A stretch of DNA of 64,000 nucleotides from an uncultured Roseburia sp. GTDB lineage: Bacteria; Bacillota; Clostridia; Lachnospirales; Lachnospiraceae. The stretch spans positions 36,695 through 100,694 of the forward strand of contig CAKRDK010000007.1 of assembly GCA_934309475.1 (NCBI GenBank). Reading direction: 5' to 3'. The translations under genes and the position numbers were made by a program. Below the pieces are notes generated by a model that saw only the letters and a list, made by a program, of their open reading frames with translations, searched no databases and had not been told where the DNA came from. Of this stretch, positions 30,415-37,645 are shown piece after piece; the stretch's first letter is position 1, and each line of letters starts with the position of its first letter.

Positions 30415-31099
30415 GATGCAGAGAATTTTTTTCCTGACGCCGGTGGAGTATGCAGTGCTCTTAGCCGGAAAAGGAGTCAAAAAACATTATACGTTACAGG
30501 CGGACGCTGAGAAAATGGGAGAAGAGGAAATCTGTCTTGCCATGGCGCACCTCTATCAGACGGGATTTATTGACAGTGATGCAAAAGAATTTTTCCTGAC
30601 GGAGAAGTTAGAGAACATTATGAACACGGTTGCGCAGGCGGATATGATTTACTGTGTGCGGTTCGGACGCCATGAAAAGCGGGACTTCTGTTGCTTTGTG
30701 TGCGGGGATGAGGTGGTGATACTCCGTATCAGCAGAAGAGATGAGAATCTTTACGAAGTGTATCAGAGCAGCAAAAAAGAAGTTGTGGACATTTTGGTGC
30801 AGAGCCTGCAGACACAGCAGGTGTATGAGCCGGTGTTAGACGAGGCGAACTGTTACGAGGAATTGTGTGCCGGAAGAGAAAGCATCTCAAGGGAGGTTAT
30901 CCGCAAATTTCATAATCTGCACCTGTCGTTAGAAGAAATCAACCCGACGACGGGAACAGTGAAGCAGCGTTTTTTACTTCGTTTTACGACAGATGGAATC
31001 ACAGGGGAAGAGGTAAAAGGTGCACGGGGCAGTTTGTTGACAGAAAGAGATGCAATCAACAGAATGTTACAGGATATTGTGGAAAACGGAGGGGATTAA
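30407..31099 (+). CDS. Type VII island protein of unknown function
   Basis: 230 residues, overlapping the LytTR gene by 8 nt, so translation is coupled. The first 70 residues look like a winged-helix or helical domain (LTPVEYAVLLAG, EEICLAMAHLYQTGFID); the rest is mixed strands and helices. No signal or membrane segment. Proteins of this size and shape sit near essC in other type VII loci and may be chaperone-like (compare EspG in mycobacteria), but I see no motif that proves it. Confidence 0.7.
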   Translation: MHEMQRIFFLTPVEYAVLLAGKGVKKHYTLQADAEKMGEEEICLAMAHLYQTGFIDSDAKEFFLTEKLENIMNTVAQADMIYCVRFGRHEKRDFCCFVCGDEVVILRISRRDENLYEVYQSSKKEVVDILVQSLQTQQVYEPVLDEANCYEELCAGRESISREVIRKFHNLHLSLEEINPTTGTVKQRFLLRFTTDGITGEEVKGARGSLLTERDAINRMLQDIVENGGD

Positions 31100-31100
31100 G

Positions 31101-31349
31101 ATGGTGATGGTGGATATCTATTTTCCGGTCTTGGATCTGGTTTATAACTTTAAGTTAGAGGAGCACAGCCGGATTGACGCGCTGGTGAAGGAAGTCAGCG
31201 AGATGATGTGTAAAAAATATAAGAGTACGTTTGACCGTGGCAGGGAAAGCTATATGTTGTGTTCCGTGGAAAAAGGAATCATTCTGGAAGGGGATGCAAC
31301 ATTATCCGAGTATGATATTAGGAACGGCAGCAGACTGATGATGGTGTAA
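31101..31349 (+). CDS. esaB: YukD/EsaB ubiquitin-like type VII protein
   Basis: 82 residues with a ubiquitin fold pattern: strand VDIYFPVLDLVYNFKL, helix RIDALVKEVSEMM, and C-terminal LSEYDIRNGSRLMMV, the usual YukD ending. Start at ATG 31101 after GGAGGGG. EsaB is a conserved cytoplasmic element of Firmicute type VII systems. Its presence beside EssC and WXG100 genes confirms a T7SSb-type machine. Confidence 0.88.
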   Translation: MVMVDIYFPVLDLVYNFKLEEHSRIDALVKEVSEMMCKKYKSTFDRGRESYMLCSVEKGIILEGDATLSEYDIRNGSRLMMV

Positions 31350-31351
31350 AT

Positions 31352-32257
31352 ATGGGAAAAAGAAGACGAAGACAGGCATTTTTATTATGCCTGTTATTGC
31401 TATTTTTATATATAGATGCAGCACTGAAGCAGCAGGTGCAGCCGCGTGATACGTTTGATACAATAGCAGAAATCGAAGCGGCGATGGAACAGCAGTTAGG
31501 AATCGGAGAGGTGGAGCTGGCGCAGATGGAGCCGGAGCTGGCGCAGAAAGTGTACTGTGCTTTTTCTTATATGTATGAACGATATTCCATTCTTCAAGAT
31601 AAAATTACAAATGTAGAAGTGGAAGAGATTCCATCGGGGGCAGTGGCAAAGGCGGAGTATGTAGAAATCCCATCGGATCAGGAAGAACTGTATCCTATTC
31701 AGATGAAGCAGCAGGTGACGCTGGGAGAACGGGAATTTTTAAATGAAGTGCGCCTTACGAATCTGATTCGCAAGTCCACGGCGGACGGACACTGGATGGA
31801 AGGAACAGACGTGGATTCCATTGTCGTACATGAGTTAGAACATATTCTTTTGAATGTGATACGGATGGAACGCTATGGGCTGGATGATTTTTGCACGATA
31901 ACGGAGGAGAATGAAGAGGCATTCTCGGCATATCAGACGGACGTTCTAAGCATGAATCAGACAACGGCAAAAGAAATCGTGGATGCAGCGTACCAAAACT
32001 ATAAAAACAGTGGACAGACAGATGTGACACTCGAGGAAGCAAAAGAAATGATATCGGGATATGCTTCCGGGGAACAGGACGATGGGGGAATTTCCTACGA
32101 GGAAACGATAGCGGAAGCAATGGTGGATCTCTATCTTCATGGCGAGGATGCAACCTCATTTTCGAAGGAAATAATAGCCGAAATTGATGAAAACTGGTTA
32201 TTCATCCCTTTTATCGTGTCGTCTGTCGCAGAAATCACACAAACGGAAATAATATGA
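31352..32257 (+). CDS. Membrane-anchored zincin-like metalloprotease (HELEH)
   Basis: 301 residues. A basic N-terminus and one hydrophobic segment (about 9-25) place the rest outside. H160-E-L-E-H164 is a zinc-protease motif; the EETIAEAMVDLYLHG segment offers E251 or E255 as the third ligand, as in gluzincins. Begins 2 nt after the YukD stop, so it is co-translated. I know no named family. It may mature secreted substrates or cut the surface protein. Its last 22 codons overlap the promoter block of the next operon. Confidence 0.75.
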   Translation: MGKRRRRQAFLLCLLLLFLYIDAALKQQVQPRDTFDTIAEIEAAMEQQLGIGEVELAQMEPELAQKVYCAFSYMYERYSILQDKITNVEVEEIPSGAVAKAEYVEIPSDQEELYPIQMKQQVTLGEREFLNEVRLTNLIRKSTADGHWMEGTDVDSIVVHELEHILLNVIRMERYGLDDFCTITEENEEAFSAYQTDVLSMNQTTAKEIVDAAYQNYKNSGQTDVTLEEAKEMISGYASGEQDDGGISYEETIAEAMVDLYLHGEDATSFSKEIIAEIDENWLFIPFIVSSVAEITQTEII

Positions 32258-32268
32258 TATAGTAAGGA
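32190..32268 (+). promoter_or_regulatory. Conserved type VII promoter block, copy 3 (inside a coding end)
   Basis: AAAACTGGTTATTCATCCC (32190-32208), TGTCGTCTGTC and -10 TATAGT (32258-32263). The -35 region is weak (TCACAC, 32235-32240). ACTGG starts 65 nt before the -10, exactly as in copies 1 and 2. The block also encodes ENWLFIPFIVSS of the metalloprotease. Confidence 0.7.
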
Positions 32269-32290
32269 TGTCAGGAAAGTGGTGAGAGAT

Positions 32291-32647
32291 ATGTTTGAAA
32301 TTTCGACAACGCAGTTAAAGAACTGCATCATGAATTTGGAAAAACAGGAAAAAGAATTGAATAATCTGATTCAGCGAATGGAAACGGTCTACACCGACTT
32401 TGAGGGTCTGGCAGAAGACAAATCCGACAAACGGGCTTTGCGGCAGTCTCTGGAGGGTATGCAGGTGGAAAAGCGCAATATCGCGGCTTTGAAACAGACG
32501 TTGACAGAGATTGTTCATTGTTATGAGACAACAGAGAGCCGGCTTGTCGATGGGAAGATTCTGCAAGGGACAAAGAATCACTTTGGTCCAATCAGTCTTA
32601 GGCATGTAGAACAGATGTTAGATGATTTGAACATAGTATTTCGCTAG
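32291..32647 (+). CDS. Small helical type VII protein without W-x-G
   Basis: 118 residues, almost entirely helical with coiled-coil pattern (LEKQEKELNNLIQRME), followed by TLTEIVHCYETTESRLVDG. The second part resembles residues 60-85 of the hydrolase fusion at 13018. No W-x-G turn. First gene of the operon behind promoter block 3. Start at ATG 32291 after GGTGA; an upstream GTG is less likely. Perhaps a chaperone-like partner of the three following WXG proteins. Confidence 0.75.
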   Translation: MFEISTTQLKNCIMNLEKQEKELNNLIQRMETVYTDFEGLAEDKSDKRALRQSLEGMQVEKRNIAALKQTLTEIVHCYETTESRLVDGKILQGTKNHFGPISLRHVEQMLDDLNIVFR

Positions 32648-32695
32648 AACAAAGTGAGAGGCAGCTTAAAAGAAAATGAAGGAGGTAGGAGGAGA

Positions 32696-32998
32696 ATGGC
32701 AGAAAAGATTAGGGTAAATACCAACACACTTCAGAATGACACAACTTCCATCAGCGGCGACTTAAAACAGGTGCAGCGGAAGATTGAGGCAATGCAGACA
32801 GAAGTCAGCGCAATGAACCAGATGTGGACGGGAGAAGCGAACAAGGCATTCAACAAGGCATTCAGTGATGATATCAAAATTCTGCAGAGTCTGTGTGAGG
32901 CATTAGAAGAACTGATCGGCTATGAGACTACTGCAAAAACAGAGTATGACAAGTGTGAGAAGAATGTAGCATCGTTAATTTCTTCCATGAATGTATAA
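32696..32998 (+). CDS. WXG100 protein 3
   Basis: 100 residues, two helices with W-T-G in QMWTGEANKAF. Start ATG 32696, preceded by GGAGG. Probable type VII substrate. Sequence is clearly different from the two duplicated pairs but closest in style to 12270. Confidence 0.92.
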   Translation: MAEKIRVNTNTLQNDTTSISGDLKQVQRKIEAMQTEVSAMNQMWTGEANKAFNKAFSDDIKILQSLCEALEELIGYETTAKTEYDKCEKNVASLISSMNV

Positions 32999-33015
32999 AG
33001 ACGGAGGGGAGAAGT

Positions 33016-33330
33016 ATGTCAATTGTATTAAAAGTAAAACCGGAAGTGCTGAAGGCGAAAGCGAATTCCATTACCACTTCCATCAGCGATATTGAAAAAG
33101 AATTAAATGAAATCGGTCGTGTCGTGCTTGGAACAAAAAAATACTGGGAAGGAGATGCGAGCAATCAGCATCAGAAATATTACAAGGCAATCGAAGAAGA
33201 TGTGCCGACTGTTTTGAAACGATTGAAAGAGCATCCAAAGGACTTACTGACGATGGCAGACCTCTACGATGAGTCAGAGCAGGCAAACCAGCAGTTAGCA
33301 AGCAAGTTACCGGGAAATATCATAGTATAA
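33016..33330 (+). CDS. WXG100 protein 4
   Basis: 104 residues, W-E-G in KYWEGDASNQH. GGAGGGG before ATG, 17 nt after the preceding gene. C-terminal YDESEQANQQLASKL parallels the YDAAEKANEE end of the 12619-type proteins, so this is likely the partner in a second dimer set. Confidence 0.9.
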   Translation: MSIVLKVKPEVLKAKANSITTSISDIEKELNEIGRVVLGTKKYWEGDASNQHQKYYKAIEEDVPTVLKRLKEHPKDLLTMADLYDESEQANQQLASKLPGNIIV

Positions 33331-33343
33331 GGAGACGCATGAT

Positions 33344-33658
33344 ATGACAGAACATGAAATTAATTTTAACTACAGCAAAGCAATGGGTCAGGCTGCAGAA
33401 TTAAAAAATATTGCAAAATCCCTGGCAAGTATCGGGAATAACGATTTAGAAGACTGTCTTGGAAGTGTGGAGAAAAACTGGAAAGGAACCAATTCCGAGG
33501 ATTATGTGAAAAAGGGCAAAAAGGTTCAGACAAAGATTTCGACATCATCACAGAACATTAATGCAGCGGCATCTGCAATTGAGTCGATGGCGAAGCGGAT
33601 TTACGAGGCAGAGATGGCGGCACTGCGTGCGGCAAGAGAGCGTAAATATAATCATTAG
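33344..33658 (+). CDS. WXG100-like protein 5
   Basis: 104 residues, helical hairpin with W-K-G in KNWKGTNSEDY and a very basic C-terminus (RAARERKYNH). AAGGAG before ATG. Possibly the third member of a multi-WXG complex. Confidence 0.88.
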   Translation: MTEHEINFNYSKAMGQAAELKNIAKSLASIGNNDLEDCLGSVEKNWKGTNSEDYVKKGKKVQTKISTSSQNINAAASAIESMAKRIYEAEMAALRAARERKYNH

Positions 33659-33683
33659 GCATAAAAATGGAGATTAGTAGAAA

Positions 33684-34853
33684 ATGAAAAAGCAACTTGC
33701 ATTTGTTACAGTATTATCCATGACGTTTGCGATGGGGTTATCGGCATGCGGACAGATGGAAAATGTTGCAGAAGAGAAAAGGGAATGGAAGCAGGAATCG
33801 GAAGAGACTGCAAACGCTGCAGAAGAGAAGGCAACTCAGAATGCAGTGGAAGAGAAAACGGCAGAAGAAGAGGCAAAAAATTCGACAGGAGAAGGCGGTT
33901 ACAGTGTGGTAACAGGCGGTTATCAGTTTACGCTTCCGTCCGATGTGACGGCAACCGTGAACAATCAGGGGCTGATTTTGACCGATGAAAATGTAAACTA
34001 TCAGATGTTAGTGACGGTACGCGATTACAATTTTGAAGAGAAAAAGGACACATTAGACTTCTTTTCTTCTAATGTAAAAGATGCCGGTTATGAGGTGACG
34101 AAGGAAGTAGAACTTACTTCCGTGGCAGACCGTGAATGGGCTTATTTTAATTATTTAGATGAAGATGGCTCGAATATGCTGCTTGCATATTCAGCGGCAG
34201 ATGAGAATCATACATTTGCCAATCTTGTCCTTCGTTACGGAGATTTGAGTGACGAGGAGATTTTAAAAGAGACAGCGGAAATCCTGGGCACAGCGCAGAA
34301 GACGGATTTACCGGATACAACGTTAGATGATATTGTAGAGATGGAGGCAGAGCGCTCCGGGAACGCATCAGCCGATGTACAGGAGTATGCATCATCTGTG
34401 AAGACAGCGGATATCTTAGTGGGGGATGAGACGGTGACGGTATCGGTACCGGAAGATTTTTATATCATGAATTTCTCACTGGAGGAAGAATCTTCTGCAA
34501 AATCGTTTGTGTCAAAGAGTGGTACCGTTGAGTTGCTTCTGATGGGAGAAGAGGAAAATTATTACAGAAGCTTGGAAGACTGGGTAAAAGAATTCACATC
34601 GATTCCGGAGGAGGCACAGGATGTTTCAAAATCCGGTGTGCAGACCGAGCAGGTCGGAGATGTGACAGTGGCTTACCAGATTGCGAGCTATGAGGAAGAA
34701 AGCTCGTACTCCGGAGAGACAAACACATATATTGTATTGGAGGCAGTGGGCGAACTTCCACAGGGCGGATACATCCAGCTGGAAGCAGAGACTACAGAAG
34801 AGAACGGATTAAATTTTGAAATGATAAAAGAATTCTTTCAAATAGAAAAATAA
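33684..34853 (+). CDS. Lipoprotein with two similar domains, type VII island
   Basis: 389 residues. Lipobox LSAC at about residue 22, an acidic Glu/Ala-rich linker (about 25-70), then two domains of about 140 residues with the same layout (YQFTLPSDV... and VTVSVPEDF...), each ending in a predicted helix (EILKETAEILG and FEMIKEFFQIE). This pattern resembles the PsbP/DcrB-like fold; that is a visual guess. GGAGAT precedes ATG. Last gene of the operon that starts at promoter block 3. Confidence 0.75.
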   Translation: MKKQLAFVTVLSMTFAMGLSACGQMENVAEEKREWKQESEETANAAEEKATQNAVEEKTAEEEAKNSTGEGGYSVVTGGYQFTLPSDVTATVNNQGLILTDENVNYQMLVTVRDYNFEEKKDTLDFFSSNVKDAGYEVTKEVELTSVADREWAYFNYLDEDGSNMLLAYSAADENHTFANLVLRYGDLSDEEILKETAEILGTAQKTDLPDTTLDDIVEMEAERSGNASADVQEYASSVKTADILVGDETVTVSVPEDFYIMNFSLEEESSAKSFVSKSGTVELLLMGEEENYYRSLEDWVKEFTSIPEEAQDVSKSGVQTEQVGDVTVAYQIASYEEESSYSGETNTYIVLEAVGELPQGGYIQLEAETTEENGLNFEMIKEFFQIEK

Positions 34854-34861
34854 GAATGACG

Positions 34862-34906
34862 AAAAAATGCAGTCAACCGCGAAAGCGGTGGCTGCATTTT
34901 TTTATG
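34862..34906. terminator. Bidirectional terminator between convergent genes
   Basis: AAAAAATGCAGTCAACCGC (34862-34880), GAAA loop, GCGGTGGCTGCATTTTTT, with one bulge. A-run on one side and T-run on the other let it serve the lipoprotein operon and the minus-strand FHA gene. Confidence 0.88.
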
Positions 34907-34918
34907 TAATAGGAACCT

Positions 34919-36403
34919 TTATTCTTCCACGAATCGGAAGACGAAAGGCTCGTCTGCCAATAAGATGAAATCGCTGTCATTGAGTTTGCAGGGCTTATCC
35001 GGTGACAGGAAAGTATTATTAATACGTGTATGGTTGGTAGAATGATTATCCATCAGATAAAAATCATTTCCTTTCCGGATGATAGCTGCGTGATAATGGC
35101 TGATGGCAGGATTTCCGGTGATGGTGTAATCCACTTTTTTGTCATCACATCCAATGCGAAGCTCACTTCTGTTCAATCGTATCACTTCATTGGTATTGCT
35201 GCGAATCAGGACGGCGGCTTTCTCATTGTCGTCAATCGTAGGATTGTTTTTCCGACGTTCTGGGTGGAGTGTCAGGGATAACGATCTTGTTTTCATATAT
35301 TGTTTCAGATTCAGGAGTCCAAGAAAAGCAAGCACGCCAAGCAGCACAAGCTGAACAATCCGTAACGTGTAATTCTTTGGCTTTAACTTTTTTTTCGCAC
35401 TCTGCAGGGAATCAAGGGCGCTCTGGTACTGATCCTTCGAGGAGGATGAATCCGCGATAGTCTGCATGGCAGTTGAAATAGCGGTCTTATAGTTCGATAA
35501 TGACTTGCTGGAATACTCGTCCGCGTGTTCTGTTACATCGTTCTGACATTCGGTCAGAAGACTTGCTAGTTCTGCCTTCAGTGCATCATCCGCGACGTTA
35601 TAATTGTTTGCGGTTGCACTTGTTTGATAAGAAATATTTAACGTGTCGAGCAGTTCCATCAAAGTGCTGCCCGGAAGAATGTCGAGTGTATCACCGTTTT
35701 CGTAAAACATACCGAGCACATAACCATCCTCGCTGAGCAATGGTGCACCTGCGCAGCCGCTGCCCGCATCAAGGTCGCAGGAAAAAGAAAATGGCGAGGA
35801 CGTTACTTCTGTAATCGTTCCGGAGCGGAGAACGGCAGCAGTATCGGGTGGAGCTGTCGTTCCTAACAGGGAGCTGTCTGTGTCGTAGCCGTAGAGGTAA
35901 GCACTCTGGGAGCGTTTGATATTTTCGTCAAGTTCGTATGGAAGAGCACTCGCCTGTGTCAGTGTCTGCTCACAGGTTAAAATCGCATAGGGAACATCAC
36001 TTCCGACGGAAGCGACCGTAGCCGTAAGCAGTATATCCGGGTCTGTCAGAATGGAAACCTGTGTGGTAAGCGCAGTTTCCTGTGAAATGCCCGCCCATTT
36101 TCGAATCTGGGAGAGTTCCTGTTTGCTTGCATTGACAACTGAATCTGTAGTTAAAATATATTGTTTTCCGTCATTCGTTCCACCTATAAAGCCGGTTCCC
36201 TGCCGGATATAGTAGGTCTCTCCGTCAGGTGTCGTGCAGGAGAGAAGGAGGTGAACCACTCCACTTTCCGCTTCTGTCACTTTTTCCGGTGCGGAATCGG
36301 AAGATGCGGCATAAACTGGAAAATAATTGGAAAATATAGTAAATGATAACAGAAAACAACATAAAATCATTTGGATAAAAAATTTTCTTTTTTTTCTCAT
36401 CAT
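34919..36403 (-). CDS. Second trypsin-like (inactive) / FIVAR / membrane / FHA protein
   Basis: 494 residues from the ATG ending at 36403 (GGAAAGGG upstream; the next ATG, at 36400, is also possible). Same order as the protein at 22304: signal peptide, trypsin-fold domain with GTGFIGG and GSGCAGAPLL, FIVAR-like helices (about 300-360), membrane helix, and a C-terminal FHA domain with S-H-Y-H and HSTN. The catalytic Ser position is A218 and the His position is Ser in LTTDSVV, so it too should lack protease activity. It lies on the opposite strand at the end of the island, with its own promoter. The tail lacks the clear ETTVLG motifs of its paralogue. Confidence 0.85.
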   Translation of the reverse strand: MMRKKRKFFIQMILCCFLLSFTIFSNYFPVYAASSDSAPEKVTEAESGVVHLLLSCTTPDGETYYIRQGTGFIGGTNDGKQYILTTDSVVNASKQELSQIRKWAGISQETALTTQVSILTDPDILLTATVASVGSDVPYAILTCEQTLTQASALPYELDENIKRSQSAYLYGYDTDSSLLGTTAPPDTAAVLRSGTITEVTSSPFSFSCDLDAGSGCAGAPLLSEDGYVLGMFYENGDTLDILPGSTLMELLDTLNISYQTSATANNYNVADDALKAELASLLTECQNDVTEHADEYSSKSLSNYKTAISTAMQTIADSSSSKDQYQSALDSLQSAKKKLKPKNYTLRIVQLVLLGVLAFLGLLNLKQYMKTRSLSLTLHPERRKNNPTIDDNEKAAVLIRSNTNEVIRLNRSELRIGCDDKKVDYTITGNPAISHYHAAIIRKGNDFYLMDNHSTNHTRINNTFLSPDKPCKLNDSDFILLADEPFVFRFVEE

Positions 36404-36435
36404 TGTAAAAAACCCTTTCCTTTCTACCAGAAAAT

Positions 36436-36464
36436 AGTATAACAGAGTTGTGGTTGGACTGCAA
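36436..36464 (-). promoter_or_regulatory. Promoter of the minus-strand FHA gene
   Basis: Reading on the minus strand: TTGCAG (36464-36459), 17-nt spacer, TATACT (36441-36436), 33 nt before the start codon. Confidence 0.65.
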
Positions 36465-36586
36465 TTTATAATATGAAAAAACACTTCGGCGAAATTGTAC
36501 TTGTACTATAAAATAGAAGCATGTAAAATAAGAACAAATGTACTGCTTCCATGTGGTGGGCAGGGCATAGCAAAGGAGAATGATTC

Positions 36587-37645
36587 ATGAAATTTATGCA
36601 TATATCGGATGTGCATCTGGGCGTGAAACCGGATGCAGGTAAGCCGTGGAGCGAGCGGCGAGCACGGGACATCTGGAATACATTTGCAGAAGTGATAGAG
36701 ACAGCCGGAAAGGAACAGGTACGTTTTCTGTTTGTGACAGGTGACTTGTTTCATGCGCAGCCACTTAAAAAAGAGATAAGGGAAGTCAACGCATTGTTTG
36801 AGACGATACCGGATACAAATGTAATTATAATTGCGGGTAACCATGATTATTTAAGACCGAAATCCTATTATCTGTCGTATCCATGGGCAAAGAATGTGTT
36901 CCTTTTTCGGAAGGAGACGCTTGAAGCCATTGATTTTCCGGAGGATTATGTGACGGTTTACGGTCTCAGTTACTGGCACCGCGAGATACGGGAGCGTCTT
37001 TATGACACCGCTGTACCGCAGAATCGTGACAGGATTCACATCCTGCTGGCGCACGGAGGAGATGAGAAGCATATTCCTTTTTCGGCAAAAAGACTTGCCG
37101 GCGCCGGATTTGATTACACGGCATGCGGCCACATTCATAAAGGCAGCCAGCTTGTGCCAAACCGTGTGGTAATGGCAGGTGCATTGGAGCCGACTGACTG
37201 CAATGATATAGGACCTCATGGATACTGGATGGGTGAGGTGACGAAAGAGCGTTGCCAGCTTTCTTTTTTTCCGGTGCAGAAGTGCCAGTACCGGCATGAG
37301 ACCTTTCATGTTACACGTACCACCACAAACCGTGATATTTTAAACTGGGAGAAGCAGATGCTTGCCGAGAGCGAGCCATATCAGTTTTTTCGCATTTTTT
37401 TGGAAGGCGCAATGGACCCGGATATGGAGATTGATGTGGAGCAGCTGTCGGCTCCGGAGCGGGTAATCGATGTCGTGTGTAACCTCTGGCCGGATTATGA
37501 CTATGGGAAGCTTGCAAATGAGCAGGAGCACACCCTGATCGGGCACTATATCAAGGCGATGCAGCAGAAGGAAGATACAGCAGTTACGCGGAAAGCGTTA
37601 GAATACGGAGTGAATGCACTGTTAGGACATAAGATATGCAGATAA
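36587..37645 (+). CDS. DNA repair exonuclease, SbcD/YhaO-like metallophosphoesterase
   Basis: 352 residues. Mre11/SbcD-type nuclease motifs: DVHLG with D-x-H, GDLFH, GNHD, LAHGG and CGHIH, which bind two metal ions. Probably the nuclease subunit of a complex with the ATPase encoded next, acting on DNA ends. AAGGAG precedes ATG. Overlaps the downstream gene by 10 nt. Confidence 0.9.
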   Translation: MKFMHISDVHLGVKPDAGKPWSERRARDIWNTFAEVIETAGKEQVRFLFVTGDLFHAQPLKKEIREVNALFETIPDTNVIIIAGNHDYLRPKSYYLSYPWAKNVFLFRKETLEAIDFPEDYVTVYGLSYWHREIRERLYDTAVPQNRDRIHILLAHGGDEKHIPFSAKRLAGAGFDYTACGHIHKGSQLVPNRVVMAGALEPTDCNDIGPHGYWMGEVTKERCQLSFFPVQKCQYRHETFHVTRTTTNRDILNWEKQMLAESEPYQFFRIFLEGAMDPDMEIDVEQLSAPERVIDVVCNLWPDYDYGKLANEQEHTLIGHYIKAMQQKEDTAVTRKALEYGVNALLGHKICR

